Shown here: positions 5,384-14,950 of the stretch, in pieces | How the letters are laid out: every line of letters starts with the position of its first letter | Position numbering within the stretch: the first letter of the stretch is position 1 | Origin: an uncultured Olsenella sp. | GTDB lineage: Bacteria > Actinomycetota > Coriobacteriia > Coriobacteriales > Atopobiaceae | Reading direction: 5' to 3' | Length of the DNA: 19,456 bases | Assembly (NCBI GenBank): GCA_959598545.1 | Contig: CAUGFC010000023.1 | Coordinates: forward strand, 1-19,456 | The notes under the pieces: model-generated | The model's input: only the letters and a program-made list of their open reading frames with translations | Database searches by the model: none | What the model was told of the DNA's origin: nothing | Made by a program: the position numbers and the translations under genes

Positions 5384-6652
5384 CTAGTCCTCCGTCCCCG
5401 TCCTGCCCAGCGTCAGAATCTGTCCGTCGTTTGCGTGGCGGGAGACCTCCGCCTCAATCGCCCTTGCCACGGCGTCGGAGGCGCGCCGCTTCGCGTCGGG
5501 GTCGGCGCTCGCGTAGGTGTTCATGGTCATTGCTGCGTTTGCGTGGCCCATCATGCTCGACACGCTCTTAACGTCCACGCCGTGCGCAATCGCAGCCGTC
5601 GCGAAGGTGTGGCGCAGGTCGTGGAAGGTCGGCCGCTTGCCCTCGGTGCCGACTAGCTCTAGCGCGTCCGCCGTCCTTCTCCATCGGTTAGATAGGTAGT
5701 GCGGCTGCATGAAGGAGCCGTCGGCCCCGCCGATTACGTACAGCGTCGAGAGGTCACGCCCGGTGCTCATTCGCTCCTCGTTCATCTGCGCGCGCCGCGC
5801 TTTGAGGGCAGCGACGAGAACATCGGGGATGGGGAGCGTCCGCGCGCTGCCGTCCGTCTTCGGCTCCTTGGGATACCACTTGCTCCCCTCGTGGCCGATG
5901 GTCTCGCGTATGGTGAGGGTCCTGTCTTCGAGGTCAACGGCACGCCACCTGAGGCCGCACACCTCGCCCTCGCGCAGCCCCATGTAGAGGGCGAGCGCGA
6001 ACCCGATGTTGGTCTTTGTGGCGGGGTCTATCGCGATGAACTGGGCGACCTTGGCGCGGCCTTTCTCGTCCAGCGCGTTGGGCTTCGGTGCCTCCAGCTT
6101 CGGCGCTTTGACGGTGCGGGTCGGGTTCTTCGCGAGCCTGTCGCGCTCCACCGCTTGGGTCATGGCGGAGCGGAGGAGGACGAGGGCCTTGCGTACGGTC
6201 ACGGGGGCGAACTGCTTCGCAAGGGCGTTAATCCACCCCTGCACATCGTCCGGCGTGAGGGCGTCAAGCTCGATGCCGCCGATGCGCGGCGCGATGAGTT
6301 TGTCGAGTATTCGGTCGTACTCCGCAGCCGTGGAGCGCTCGACGTGGGGTCGCCGCCCCTCGATGTAGAAGCTCACGTAGTCGGAGACGGTCTCTCCCGG
6401 CCTGATGCCAAGCGCGGCCAATTCCTGCGCGGCTCGTGCCTCCTCGTTGAGTGCGCGCCTCAGCTCCTCCGCCTCGTAGCTCGCGGCCTTCCAGACCTGC
6501 TTGCTGCGTCCGGTGTCGCGCCCCGTGGTCTCTAGCACGCGGCTCGTTTTTCTCCAGTTTCCTTCTTCATCTTTGTACATGAACTGAGCGCGCCACTTTT
6601 CATCCCCGTATTGTCTTATCGAGACGCTCGTAAACTTGTCCTCTACCTGCAT
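5384..6652 (-). CDS. int: Tyrosine recombinase (integrase) of the element
   Basis: This 422-aa site-specific recombinase probably inserts and, with the Xis-like protein, excises the element at tRNA-Gly. The catalytic set is complete: R227 (MGLREGE), the beta-hairpin lysine K265, H344-x-x-R347 (FHDLRHTF), H370 (MMGHANAA) and the nucleophile Y380. Residues about 1-50 look like an arm-binding AP2-type domain (SIRQYGDEKWRAQFMYKDEE), and 85-180 like the SAM-like core-binding domain. The start at 6652 has GGAGGTG six bases upstream. The longer open frame to 6814 would run through the arm sites up to the att core and is unlikely. The three TGCGCAA sites lie 19-48 bases upstream, so integrase or Xis binding could repress its own promoter. 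Confidence 0.96.
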   Translation of the reverse strand: MQVEDKFTSVSIRQYGDEKWRAQFMYKDEEGNWRKTSRVLETTGRDTGRSKQVWKAASYEAEELRRALNEEARAAQELAALGIRPGETVSDYVSFYIEGRRPHVERSTAAEYDRILDKLIAPRIGGIELDALTPDDVQGWINALAKQFAPVTVRKALVLLRSAMTQAVERDRLAKNPTRTVKAPKLEAPKPNALDEKGRAKVAQFIAIDPATKTNIGFALALYMGLREGEVCGLRWRAVDLEDRTLTIRETIGHEGSKWYPKEPKTDGSARTLPIPDVLVAALKARRAQMNEERMSTGRDLSTLYVIGGADGSFMQPHYLSNRWRRTADALELVGTEGKRPTFHDLRHTFATAAIAHGVDVKSVSSMMGHANAAMTMNTYASADPDAKRRASDAVARAIEAEVSRHANDGQILTLGRTGTED

Positions 6653-6670
6653 CTCTGCACCTCCAAAAAA

Positions 6671-6700
6671 TGCGCAATGGCGTGCGCAATGCGTGCGCAA
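6671..6700. promoter_or_regulatory. Right-end arm sites: three TGCGCAA repeats upstream of int
   Basis: TGCGCAA occurs at 6671-6677, 6683-6689 and 6694-6700 (12 and 11 bp apart), 116-145 bp inside attR. They mirror the left-end set at 113-143. They also sit in the int leader, so they may combine recombination and autoregulation. The int promoter should lie in 6701-6815. One weak candidate on the minus strand is a TTGAGC -35 with a TACCAT -10 at a 17-base spacing; it is not firm. Confidence 0.6.
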
Positions 6701-6815
6701 TATCGGCCTGACTACATGGTAAATCACAGTCTTTATAGGCTCAATAGGCCAATTAGTCGCAGGTAGATTGTCTGCATAATTCCAGCTAGACGAGCCAATG
6801 CAAAATATCCGCACA

Positions 6816-6859
6816 CTTCCAAGCTGATGACGCGGGTTCGATTCCCGTCACCCGCTCCA
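6816..6859 (+). repeat. attR: 44-bp direct repeat, copy 2 (tRNA-Gly 3' fragment)
   Basis: This copy is identical to 10-53 and includes the anticodon loop, T arm, acceptor 3' strand and CCA of tRNA-Gly(TCC). The sequence before it lacks a D arm and an acceptor 5' strand, so it is a tRNA remnant and not a gene. It marks the right boundary of the element. Before integration this 3' half belonged to the chromosomal tRNA gene. Confidence 0.93.
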
Positions 6860-6869
6860 TGAGAGCAAT

Positions 6870-6894
6870 GAGCCCGGGCCTCGTGTCCGGGCTC
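6870..6894 (+). terminator. Hairpin after attR, probably the original tRNA-Gly terminator
   Basis: GAGCCCGG (6870-6877) pairs perfectly with CCGGGCTC (6887-6894) around a 9-base loop, followed by TCTGTAAA. It lies 11 bases after the CCA of the att copy. This is where the terminator of an uninterrupted tRNA-Gly gene would be. The U-tract is weak. Confidence 0.5.
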
Positions 6895-6900
6895 TCTGTA

Positions 6901-6921
6901 AATTGGGGACTGTTCCCAATT
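6901..6921. repeat. 21-nt palindromic intergenic repeat, copy 1
   Basis: AATTGGGGACTGTTCCCAAT plus a final T is an almost perfect palindrome. Ten bases pair on each side, with one G·T. A second copy overlaps the carB stop at 13284-13304, and both are followed by AAC. It looks like a dispersed intergenic palindrome. Confidence 0.7.
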
Positions 6922-7012
6922 AACAGAAAGGGCGCGTGTGGATTGCGCCTGTGTTTCGTGTGTACGGGAGATTACGCGCGAGGTTCGGTGACGTTACGCT
7001 TCTCGTTCGGAT

Positions 7013-7042
7013 TTGTGCCACAGCGTTTCGTCAACGTATCCT
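7013..7042 (+). promoter_or_regulatory. Candidate gdhA promoter
   Basis: TTGTGC (7013-7018) and TATCCT (7037-7042) are 18 bases apart and lie 56 bases before the gdhA start. The leader that follows contains a GCGGC-TTCG-GCCGC hairpin (7066-7079). No other obvious sigma-70 site is seen in 6922-7097. Confidence 0.35.
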
Positions 7043-7097
7043 CTCTTCCGGTTTTTCGGTTCGTCGCGGCTTCGGCCGCCCGTGAAGGGAGAAACGC

Positions 7098-8453
7098 ATG
7101 ACGTATTCCGAGAAGGTCATCGCGGACCTTGAGGCCCGCTACCCCGAGCAGCTCGAGTTCATCCAGGCTGCCAAGGAGGTCCTCGAGACCCTGCAGCCCG
7201 CCCTCGACGCTCACCCCGAGTACGAGGAGAACGCGCTTCTCGAGCGCATCGTCGAGCCCGAGCGCGTGATCATGTTCCGTGTGCCGTGGGTCGACGACAG
7301 CGGCAAGGTCCAGGTCAACCGCGGCTACCGCGTTGAGTTCAACTCCGCCATCGGCCCCTATAAGGGTGGCCTGCGCTTCAACCCCACCGTCACCGTGGGC
7401 ATGCTCAAGTTCCTCGGCTTCGAGCAGATCTTCAAGAACTCCCTCACCACGCTTCCCATGGGCGGCGGCAAGGGCGGTGCGGACTTCGATCCCAAGGGCA
7501 AGTCCAACCGCGAGATCATGGCCTTCTGCCAGTCCTTCATGACCGAGCTCTTCCGCCACATCGGCCCCAACACCGACGTCCCCGCCGGCGACCTGGGCGT
7601 GGGCGGCCGTGAGGTTGCCTACATGTTCGGCCAGTACAAGCGTCTCAAGAACGAGTGGACCGGCGTCCTCACCGGCAAGGGCCTCACCTTCGGCGGCTCG
7701 CTCGCCCGCACCGAGGCCACCGGCTACGGTCTGGTCTACTTCGTCGATGAGTACCTCAAGAGCGCCGGCGACTCCTTCGAGGGCAAGAAGGTCGTCGTCC
7801 ACGGCTCCGGCAACGTGGCCATCTACGCCATCCAGAAGGTCGCGCAGCTCGGCGGCACCGTCATTGCCTGCTCCGACACCAAGGGCTGGGTCGAGGACCC
7901 CGAGGGCATCGACTACCAGGTGCTCGAGCACATCTACAACAAGAAGCGCTCCGGCAACGACAAGGGCGTGAGCCTCGCGATGTACGTCGACGAGCGCCCC
8001 GGCGCCGCCTGGCACGAGGGCGACGGCCGCGGCGTCTGGCAGCTCCCCTGCGACATCGCGCTGCCCTGCGCCCGCGAGAACACCCTGCACCTCGAGGACG
8101 CCAAGGCGCTCGTCGCCAACGGCTGCAAGGTCGTCGGTGAGGGTGCGAACATGCCCACCACGCCTGACGCCACCACCTACCTCATGGAGAACGGCGTCGC
8201 CTTCATGCCCGGCAAGGCTGCCAACGCCGGCGGCGTGCTCGTGTCCGGCCTCGAGATGAGCCAGAACGCCGAGCACCTCTCCTGGACCTTCGAGGAGGTC
8301 GACGGCAAGCTCGAGAGCCTCATGCGCGGCATGTTCCACAACGTGGACGACACCGCCCGCGCCTACGGCCACGAGGGCAACTTCGTCATGGGCGCCAACA
8401 TCGCCGGCTTCACCAAGGTCGCCGAGGCCATGATGGCCCAGGGCGTGTGCTAG
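7098..8453 (+). CDS. gdhA: Glutamate dehydrogenase (NADP-type, family I hexameric)
   Basis: The enzyme interconverts 2-oxoglutarate plus ammonium and glutamate in the cytoplasm. The 451-aa length is usual for the small hexameric family. Substrate-site motifs are PYKGGLRF (K89), LPMGGGKGG with the catalytic lysine K125, and VPAGDLGVGG with D165. The nucleotide-binding fold shows HGSGNVA at 235-241, and ACSDTKG after beta2 fits NADP(H) better than NAD, though specificity cannot be read with certainty. The start at 7098 has GGGAG eight bases upstream. Codons end almost always in C or G, unlike the element to the left. It is a single-gene unit, with a hairpin-bearing leader before it and a long hairpin after it. 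Confidence 0.96.
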   Translation: MTYSEKVIADLEARYPEQLEFIQAAKEVLETLQPALDAHPEYEENALLERIVEPERVIMFRVPWVDDSGKVQVNRGYRVEFNSAIGPYKGGLRFNPTVTVGMLKFLGFEQIFKNSLTTLPMGGGKGGADFDPKGKSNREIMAFCQSFMTELFRHIGPNTDVPAGDLGVGGREVAYMFGQYKRLKNEWTGVLTGKGLTFGGSLARTEATGYGLVYFVDEYLKSAGDSFEGKKVVVHGSGNVAIYAIQKVAQLGGTVIACSDTKGWVEDPEGIDYQVLEHIYNKKRSGNDKGVSLAMYVDERPGAAWHEGDGRGVWQLPCDIALPCARENTLHLEDAKALVANGCKVVGEGANMPTTPDATTYLMENGVAFMPGKAANAGGVLVSGLEMSQNAEHLSWTFEEVDGKLESLMRGMFHNVDDTARAYGHEGNFVMGANIAGFTKVAEAMMAQGVC

Positions 8454-8479
8454 TCGCCTGACCTGATACGCGGTAGGGG

Positions 8480-8546
8480 AGGCCCCTCCGGTTCTCACGC
8501 AAGAGTGTGCTTCGCAGAACTCTTGCTTAGAGAACCGGAGGGGCCT
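8480..8546 (+). terminator. Two-tier hairpin after gdhA
   Basis: The outer stem is 17 perfect base pairs (8480-8496 with 8530-8546). Inside it GCAAGAGT (8499-8506) pairs with ACTCTTGC (8519-8526). It begins 27 bases after the gdhA stop. No U-tract follows on either strand, so it may be a strong transcript-end stabiliser or processed terminator rather than a classical intrinsic one. Confidence 0.65.
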
Positions 8547-8549
8547 TCC

Positions 8550-8661
8550 GCGCACAGGGTTGCTCCTTCGTGCGCCCGCATCCCCGTCCCCGAGTGGACT
8601 TTTGTGCGGATGCGTTATCCCGCAACACGAGCAACGCCCAAACTGCTATGCTATCCCGTGA
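8550..8661 (+). promoter_or_regulatory. Promoter region of carAB
   Basis: The best -10 candidate is TATGCT at 8647-8652, which would start transcription near 8659, just before the PyrR element at 8662. No good -35 sits 17 bases upstream (AACACG at 8624). The rest of 8550-8640 shows nothing recognisable. Confidence 0.4.
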
Positions 8662-8691
8662 CCTTTAAGACGGTACGAGAGACCGAAAAGG
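8662..8691 (+). promoter_or_regulatory. PyrR-binding anti-antiterminator of the carAB leader
   Basis: CCTTT (8662-8666) pairs with AAAGG (8687-8691) and CGGT (8671-8674) with ACCG (8682-8685). The purine bulge is AAGA and the loop is ACGAGAG. The order CCTTTAA – stem – GAGAG loop – stem – AAGG matches the PyrR recognition hairpin known from Bacillus pyr operons. Uridine-nucleotide-bound PyrR would stabilise it and thus allow the terminator at 8722-8757 to form. Confidence 0.8.
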
Positions 8692-8724
8692 CGTCCACAA
8701 CCTAATCGCAGCTGCCTTCTTCGG
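8683..8724 (+). promoter_or_regulatory. Antiterminator of the carAB leader
   Basis: CCGAAAAGG (8683-8691) can pair with CCTTCTTCGG (8715-8724) in nine base pairs with one bulged C. The pairing uses the 3' arm of the PyrR hairpin and the first three bases of the terminator stem. It therefore excludes both, as needed for attenuation control. Confidence 0.7.
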
Positions 8725-8757
8725 AGTCTCCGCCACGCGGCGGTCGCTCCGTTTTTT
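8722..8757 (+). terminator. Intrinsic terminator (attenuator) in the carAB leader
   Basis: CGGAG (8722-8726) pairs with CTCCG (8747-8751), and CCGCC (8730-8734) with GGCGG (8739-8743) around ACGC. Six T follow (8752-8757). It lies 48 bases before the carA start and after the gdhA hairpin, so it is placed to stop carAB transcripts early. Confidence 0.85.
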
Positions 8758-8805
8758 GTAGCTGCGGCTTTGCCCCTGGGCGCGCGACGAAAGGGCGGTG
8801 TTGCT

Positions 8806-10074
8806 GTGAACCTACTGGTGGACAACGGCAGGCATCCGAGGGCGCTTCTCGCGCTGGAGAACGGGATGTTCTTCTTCGGGCGCAGCGTCGGCGCCGAGGG
8901 CGAGACCTTCGGCGAGATCGTGTTCAACACCTCGATGGTCGGCTACCAGGAGATCGTCTCCGACCCGTCCTACGCGGGCCAGATCGTGACGCTCACCTAT
9001 CCGCAGATCGGCAACTACGGCATCAACGAGAAGGACATGCAGGGCGACCCGCTCCACCTGGCCGGCCTCGTGGTTCACGACATGTGCTACACGCCGAGCA
9101 ACTGGCAGAGCGTCGAGTCATTCCCGAACTTCCTCGCGCAGAACGGCGTCGTGGCCATCGAGGACGTGGACACCCGCGCCCTCACCATCGCCATCCGCGA
9201 GGGCGGCGCCATGCGCGCGGCCATCTCCACGACCGACCTCGACCCCGAGAGCCTCATTGCGCGCGTCAAGGCGTCCCCTTCCATTGCCGACCACAACTAC
9301 GTCGCCGACGTCTCCACCAAGGAGGCCTACGCGGTCCCCGGCCAGGACGCCGACGGCCATCCGCGCCTGCACGTGGTCGCCTACGACTGCGGCGAGAAGA
9401 GGGGCATCGCCAAGCGCCTCTCGGCCGCCGGCTGCGAGGTCACCGTCGTGCCGTGGGACACGCCCGCCGAGAAGGTCCTCGAGATGAACCCCGACGGTGT
9501 GTTCTTCTCCAACGGCCCCGGCGACCCTGTCTCCGTGCCGCCCGTTGTCGACGCCGTGCGCGCGTGCCTCGGCAAGCTCCCCGTCTTCGGCATCTGCCTC
9601 GGCAACCAGGTCATCTCCATGGCGGCCGGCGCCAAGATCGAGAAGCTCCCGTACGGCCACCACGGCGGCAACGAGCCTGTGATGAACCTGCTCACCGGCA
9701 AGGTCGAGATCACCGCGCAGAACCACAACTACGGCCCGGTCTTCTCGTCCTTCGGTCCGCTCGTGCCCGAGCTCTCCGGCGGCGTCTCCGAGCACCCGGC
9801 GGACGAGGACCTGCGCTTCTGGTCCCGCGCCCACGTGGCCCCCGTCGTCATGACCGAGAAGTACGGGCGCGTCCGCCTCACGCACGTCAACCTCAACGAC
9901 GGCACGCCCGAGGGCATCCAGTTCCTGGACGTCCCGGCCTTCTCCATGCAGTACCACCCCGAGGCCAAGCCCGGCCCCAACGACTCCACGTACGCCTTCG
10001 CGGCGTTCGCCAAGCTCATGCGCGGCGAGGACGACTACCTCGCCATCGACGTCCGCGAGGGGAGGCGCTTCTAG
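8806..10074 (+). CDS. carA: Carbamoyl-phosphate synthase, small (glutaminase) subunit
   Basis: The subunit hydrolyses glutamine and passes ammonia to CarB for carbamoyl phosphate, used for pyrimidines and arginine. The N-terminal CPSase domain (about residues 5-140) has GETFGEIVFNTSMVGYQE. The class I glutamine amidotransferase domain follows, with nucleophile C264 (FGICLGNQ), H384 and E386 (QYHPEAKPGP). The length of 422 aa is slightly above the roughly 380 of E. coli. GTG at 8806 is preferred, with an AAGGGCGG site upstream. A TTG at 8770 in the same frame has no ribosome site and lies only 13 bases after the attenuator U-run. The gene follows a PyrR-type leader, and its stop touches the carB start. 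CLGNQ in place of the common CLGHQ is a mild variation. Confidence 0.96.
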   Translation: MNLLVDNGRHPRALLALENGMFFFGRSVGAEGETFGEIVFNTSMVGYQEIVSDPSYAGQIVTLTYPQIGNYGINEKDMQGDPLHLAGLVVHDMCYTPSNWQSVESFPNFLAQNGVVAIEDVDTRALTIAIREGGAMRAAISTTDLDPESLIARVKASPSIADHNYVADVSTKEAYAVPGQDADGHPRLHVVAYDCGEKRGIAKRLSAAGCEVTVVPWDTPAEKVLEMNPDGVFFSNGPGDPVSVPPVVDAVRACLGKLPVFGICLGNQVISMAAGAKIEKLPYGHHGGNEPVMNLLTGKVEITAQNHNYGPVFSSFGPLVPELSGGVSEHPADEDLRFWSRAHVAPVVMTEKYGRVRLTHVNLNDGTPEGIQFLDVPAFSMQYHPEAKPGPNDSTYAFAAFAKLMRGEDDYLAIDVREGRRF

Positions 10075-13283
<3,209 letters not shown>

Positions 13284-13284
<1 letters not shown>

Positions 13285-13304
13285 ATCGGGGACAGTCCCC
13301 AATT
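13284..13304. repeat. 21-nt palindromic intergenic repeat, copy 2
   Basis: The sequence AATCGGGGACAGTCCCCAAT plus a final T begins at the last base of the carB stop. It matches the copy at 6901-6921 at 18 of 21 positions and pairs on itself with one mismatch. It is followed by AACG, as copy 1 is followed by AACA. Confidence 0.7.
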
Positions 13305-13326
13305 AACGCACATCTTTGATGTGAAC

Positions 13327-13355
13327 GGGCCGCCGGGTCACCTGCCTGGCGGCCC
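13327..13355 (+). terminator. Hairpin between carB and the PHP gene
   Basis: GGGCCGCCGGG (13327-13337) pairs with CCTGGCGGCCC (13345-13355), an 11-bp stem with one G·U pair and a 7-base loop. CTCTCG follows instead of a U-run. It probably ends or attenuates the carAB transcript before the next gene, which starts 22 bases later. Confidence 0.5.
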
Positions 13356-13376
13356 CTCTCGAAGAAGGGGAGACGC

Positions 13377-14195
13377 ATGGTAGTGGTCGACTGCCACACG
13401 CACACGAGCTTCTCGGACGGTATGGGCACGTTCGAGGAGAACGCCCGCGCCGCCACCGCGGCCGGATGCTCCGTGCTGGTGTGCACAGACCACCTCACGC
13501 TGCCCGCGTCGATGGACCCGGCCGGCGAGGTTCAGGTCGTCGAGGTCGAGCTGCCTGCGCACCGCGCTGCGTTCGAGTCCGTGCGGGCCGCCCATCCCGA
13601 GCTGGAGATGGTCTACGGCTTCGAGGCGGACTGGTATCCCGGCTGCGAGGACGACGTTCGCCGGTGGTCGTCCGGGGCGCAGGTCCTTCTCGGCAGCGTG
13701 CACTGGCTGGGCGAGAAGGATGACGGCGCCTGGATTGACGACACCTCCGACCTGCGCGTCTGGCACGAGCTCGGCCCGGACGAGGTGTGGCGGCGCTACG
13801 TGGCCGCATGGTGCGCCGCCTGCGAGAGCCCGCTCGCCTTCGACACGATGGCGCATCCCGACCTGCCGGAGCGCATGCGGCCGCTCGGCCTTGCCGCCAC
13901 GATCGACCTCGCGCCGCTCTGGGACGAGATGGTCGCCTGCGCCCGCGACACCGGCCGTCGCGTGGAGCTCTCCACGGCCGGCTGGCGCAAGGGGGTGGGG
14001 GACTACTACCCCTCGCGCGGCTTGCTGGAGCGGTTCCGTGCCGCCGGCGTGCCCATCACCTTGGGCTCCGACGCGCACGTCCCGTCGGATGTCTGCGACG
14101 GGATACGCGAGGCCTGCGCGCATGCCTGGGAGGTCGGCTACCGCACGATCGAGGTCCCGCATGCGGACGGCAGCTGGGAGCGCATGCCGCTATGA
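13377..14195 (+). CDS. PHP-domain phosphatase, histidinol-phosphatase family
   Basis: This 272-aa metal-dependent phosphoesterase probably belongs to the HisK/HisJ type that dephosphorylates histidinol phosphate. PHP metal ligands are all visible: H7-x-H9 (CHTHTSFSDG), D38-H39 (CTDH), E83 (GFEADW), H109 (GSVHW), H160 (MAHPDL) and D232-x-H234 (GSDAH). The conserved GFEADW..G and LGSVHWL blocks are those of the histidinol-phosphatase branch. No other his gene is nearby, so a different phosphoester substrate cannot be excluded. The start has AAGGGGAG six bases upstream. The stop TGA overlaps a TATGAT that may be the -10 of the next gene. Confidence 0.85.
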   Translation: MVVVDCHTHTSFSDGMGTFEENARAATAAGCSVLVCTDHLTLPASMDPAGEVQVVEVELPAHRAAFESVRAAHPELEMVYGFEADWYPGCEDDVRRWSSGAQVLLGSVHWLGEKDDGAWIDDTSDLRVWHELGPDEVWRRYVAAWCAACESPLAFDTMAHPDLPERMRPLGLAATIDLAPLWDEMVACARDTGRRVELSTAGWRKGVGDYYPSRGLLERFRAAGVPITLGSDAHVPSDVCDGIREACAHAWEVGYRTIEVPHADGSWERMPL

Positions 14196-14196
14196 T
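14191..14196 (+). promoter_or_regulatory. Candidate -10 for the response regulator gene
   Basis: TATGAT lies 38 bases before the ATG at 14235 and overlaps the stop of the PHP gene. No matching -35 is seen, so it might need an activator; read-through from the PHP gene is the alternative. Confidence 0.3.
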
Positions 14197-14234
14197 ACGT
14201 GGGGGCGGTCCTTCGTGTCGTTTGGGGGAGGAGT

Positions 14235-14921
14235 ATGGCGCGGCTACTGGTGATCGAGGACGACGCGTCGATCAACGACGTCGTGGCAACGCGTCTCTCG
14301 CGTGACGGCCACACGGTGACGCAGGCGTTCTCCGGCTCCGAGGCGCGTCTTCTGCTGGGCGAGAAGGGCGCGACGTTCGACCTCGTCATCAGCGACCTCA
14401 TGCTGCCCGGCGCGACGGGGGAGGAGCTCGTGGGGCTTATCCGCGAGCGCGACGCCTCGATGCCCGTCGTGGTGATCTCCGCCCGTGCGACGGCCGCCGA
14501 CAAGATCGGCCTTCTCGACCTGGGTGCGGACGACTATCTCGTAAAGCCCTTCGACCTCGACGAGCTGGCGGCGCGCGTCACCGTGCAGCTGCGACACCGA
14601 GGTACGGTTGCCGCCGCGGACTCGGCGGTCCTTCGGTACCGTCAGTGGGCCCTGGACACGGAGGGCCGCACGCTCACCGTTGATGGATCTCGTGAGGTCC
14701 AGCTCACCAAGATAGAGTTCAACATCCTCGAAGCGCTCGTTCGACGTCCGAACAAGGTCTTCTCCAAGTCCGAGCTCTTCGAGCTGGCGTGGGGCGAGCC
14801 CTTTACGGGCGACGACTCCACCGTGGCCGTGCACGTCTCCAACATTCGCGCCAAGCTGCGTGCCACGGGCACCGATGGCTACCTCAAGACGGTTTGGGGC
14901 ATGGGCTTCAAGCTCGCGTAG
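14235..14921 (+). CDS. OmpR/PhoB-family response regulator
   Basis: This 228-aa transcription factor is likely phosphorylated by the kinase encoded at 17819. The receiver domain (1-120) has acidic D9-D10, phosphoacceptor D54 (ISDLMLPG), S82 (VVISA) and K104 (YLVKPF). A winged-helix DNA-binding domain (about 130-228) follows, with LTKIEFNILEALVRRPNKVF, then VAVHVSNIRAKL and the closing YLKTVWGMGFKL. The ATG at 14235 has GGGGGAGGAG directly upstream; an earlier in-frame start at 14199 has none. The transporter operon starts 350 bp downstream in the same direction. The repeat cluster between them is an obvious candidate target. BceR/NisR/CprR-type regulators controlling peptide transporters are the closest functional parallel. 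Confidence 0.93.
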   Translation: MARLLVIEDDASINDVVATRLSRDGHTVTQAFSGSEARLLLGEKGATFDLVISDLMLPGATGEELVGLIRERDASMPVVVISARATAADKIGLLDLGADDYLVKPFDLDELAARVTVQLRHRGTVAAADSAVLRYRQWALDTEGRTLTVDGSREVQLTKIEFNILEALVRRPNKVFSKSELFELAWGEPFTGDDSTVAVHVSNIRAKLRATGTDGYLKTVWGMGFKLA

Positions 14922-14950
14922 CGTCTGGGTGCTCTATGAGACGCCGACCG

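Larger units (their letters stand above)
10..6859. mobile_element. tRNA-Gly-integrated element, PICI/satellite-like, about 6.8 kb
   Basis: The element is bounded by perfect 44-bp direct repeats (10-53 and 6816-6859) whose offset is 6,806 bp. It encodes a tyrosine integrase, an excisionase-like HTH protein, a primase, a D5-type helicase, an iteron-like origin and several orphans, all on the minus strand. Three TGCGCAA sites lie inside each end. The layout resembles phage-inducible chromosomal islands, which carry int, regulator, xis, pri-rep and ori in that order. No terminase, capsid, relaxase or FtsK/TraB gene is recognisable, so an actinomycete conjugative element (AICE) is less likely. It could also be a reduced prophage. 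That it integrates and replicates is well supported; that it is a phage satellite is inference. Confidence 0.88.

Noticed and set aside
5699..6535. 278-codon plus-strand frame opposite the integrase
   Set aside because: It is antisense to a gene with a complete catalytic motif set and shows no recognisable features.
6653..6814. 54-codon N-terminal extension of the integrase
   Set aside because: It would translate the arm-site repeats right up to the att core. The ATG at 6652 has a strong GGAGGTG and begins the usual arm-binding domain.
6816..6859. Second functional tRNA-Gly gene
   Set aside because: Only the 3' half is present. The sequence before 6816 cannot form the acceptor or D arm, so it is an att remnant.
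6972..8555. 527-codon minus-strand frame over gdhA
   Set aside because: It is a shadow of gdhA with the same low-complexity composition. Its start region lies in the gdhA terminator hairpin, and no ribosome site is present.
8770..8805. TTG start for carA, 12 codons upstream
   Set aside because: There is no ribosome site, and it lies 13 bases after the attenuator U-run. GTG at 8806 gives the usual CarA N-terminus.
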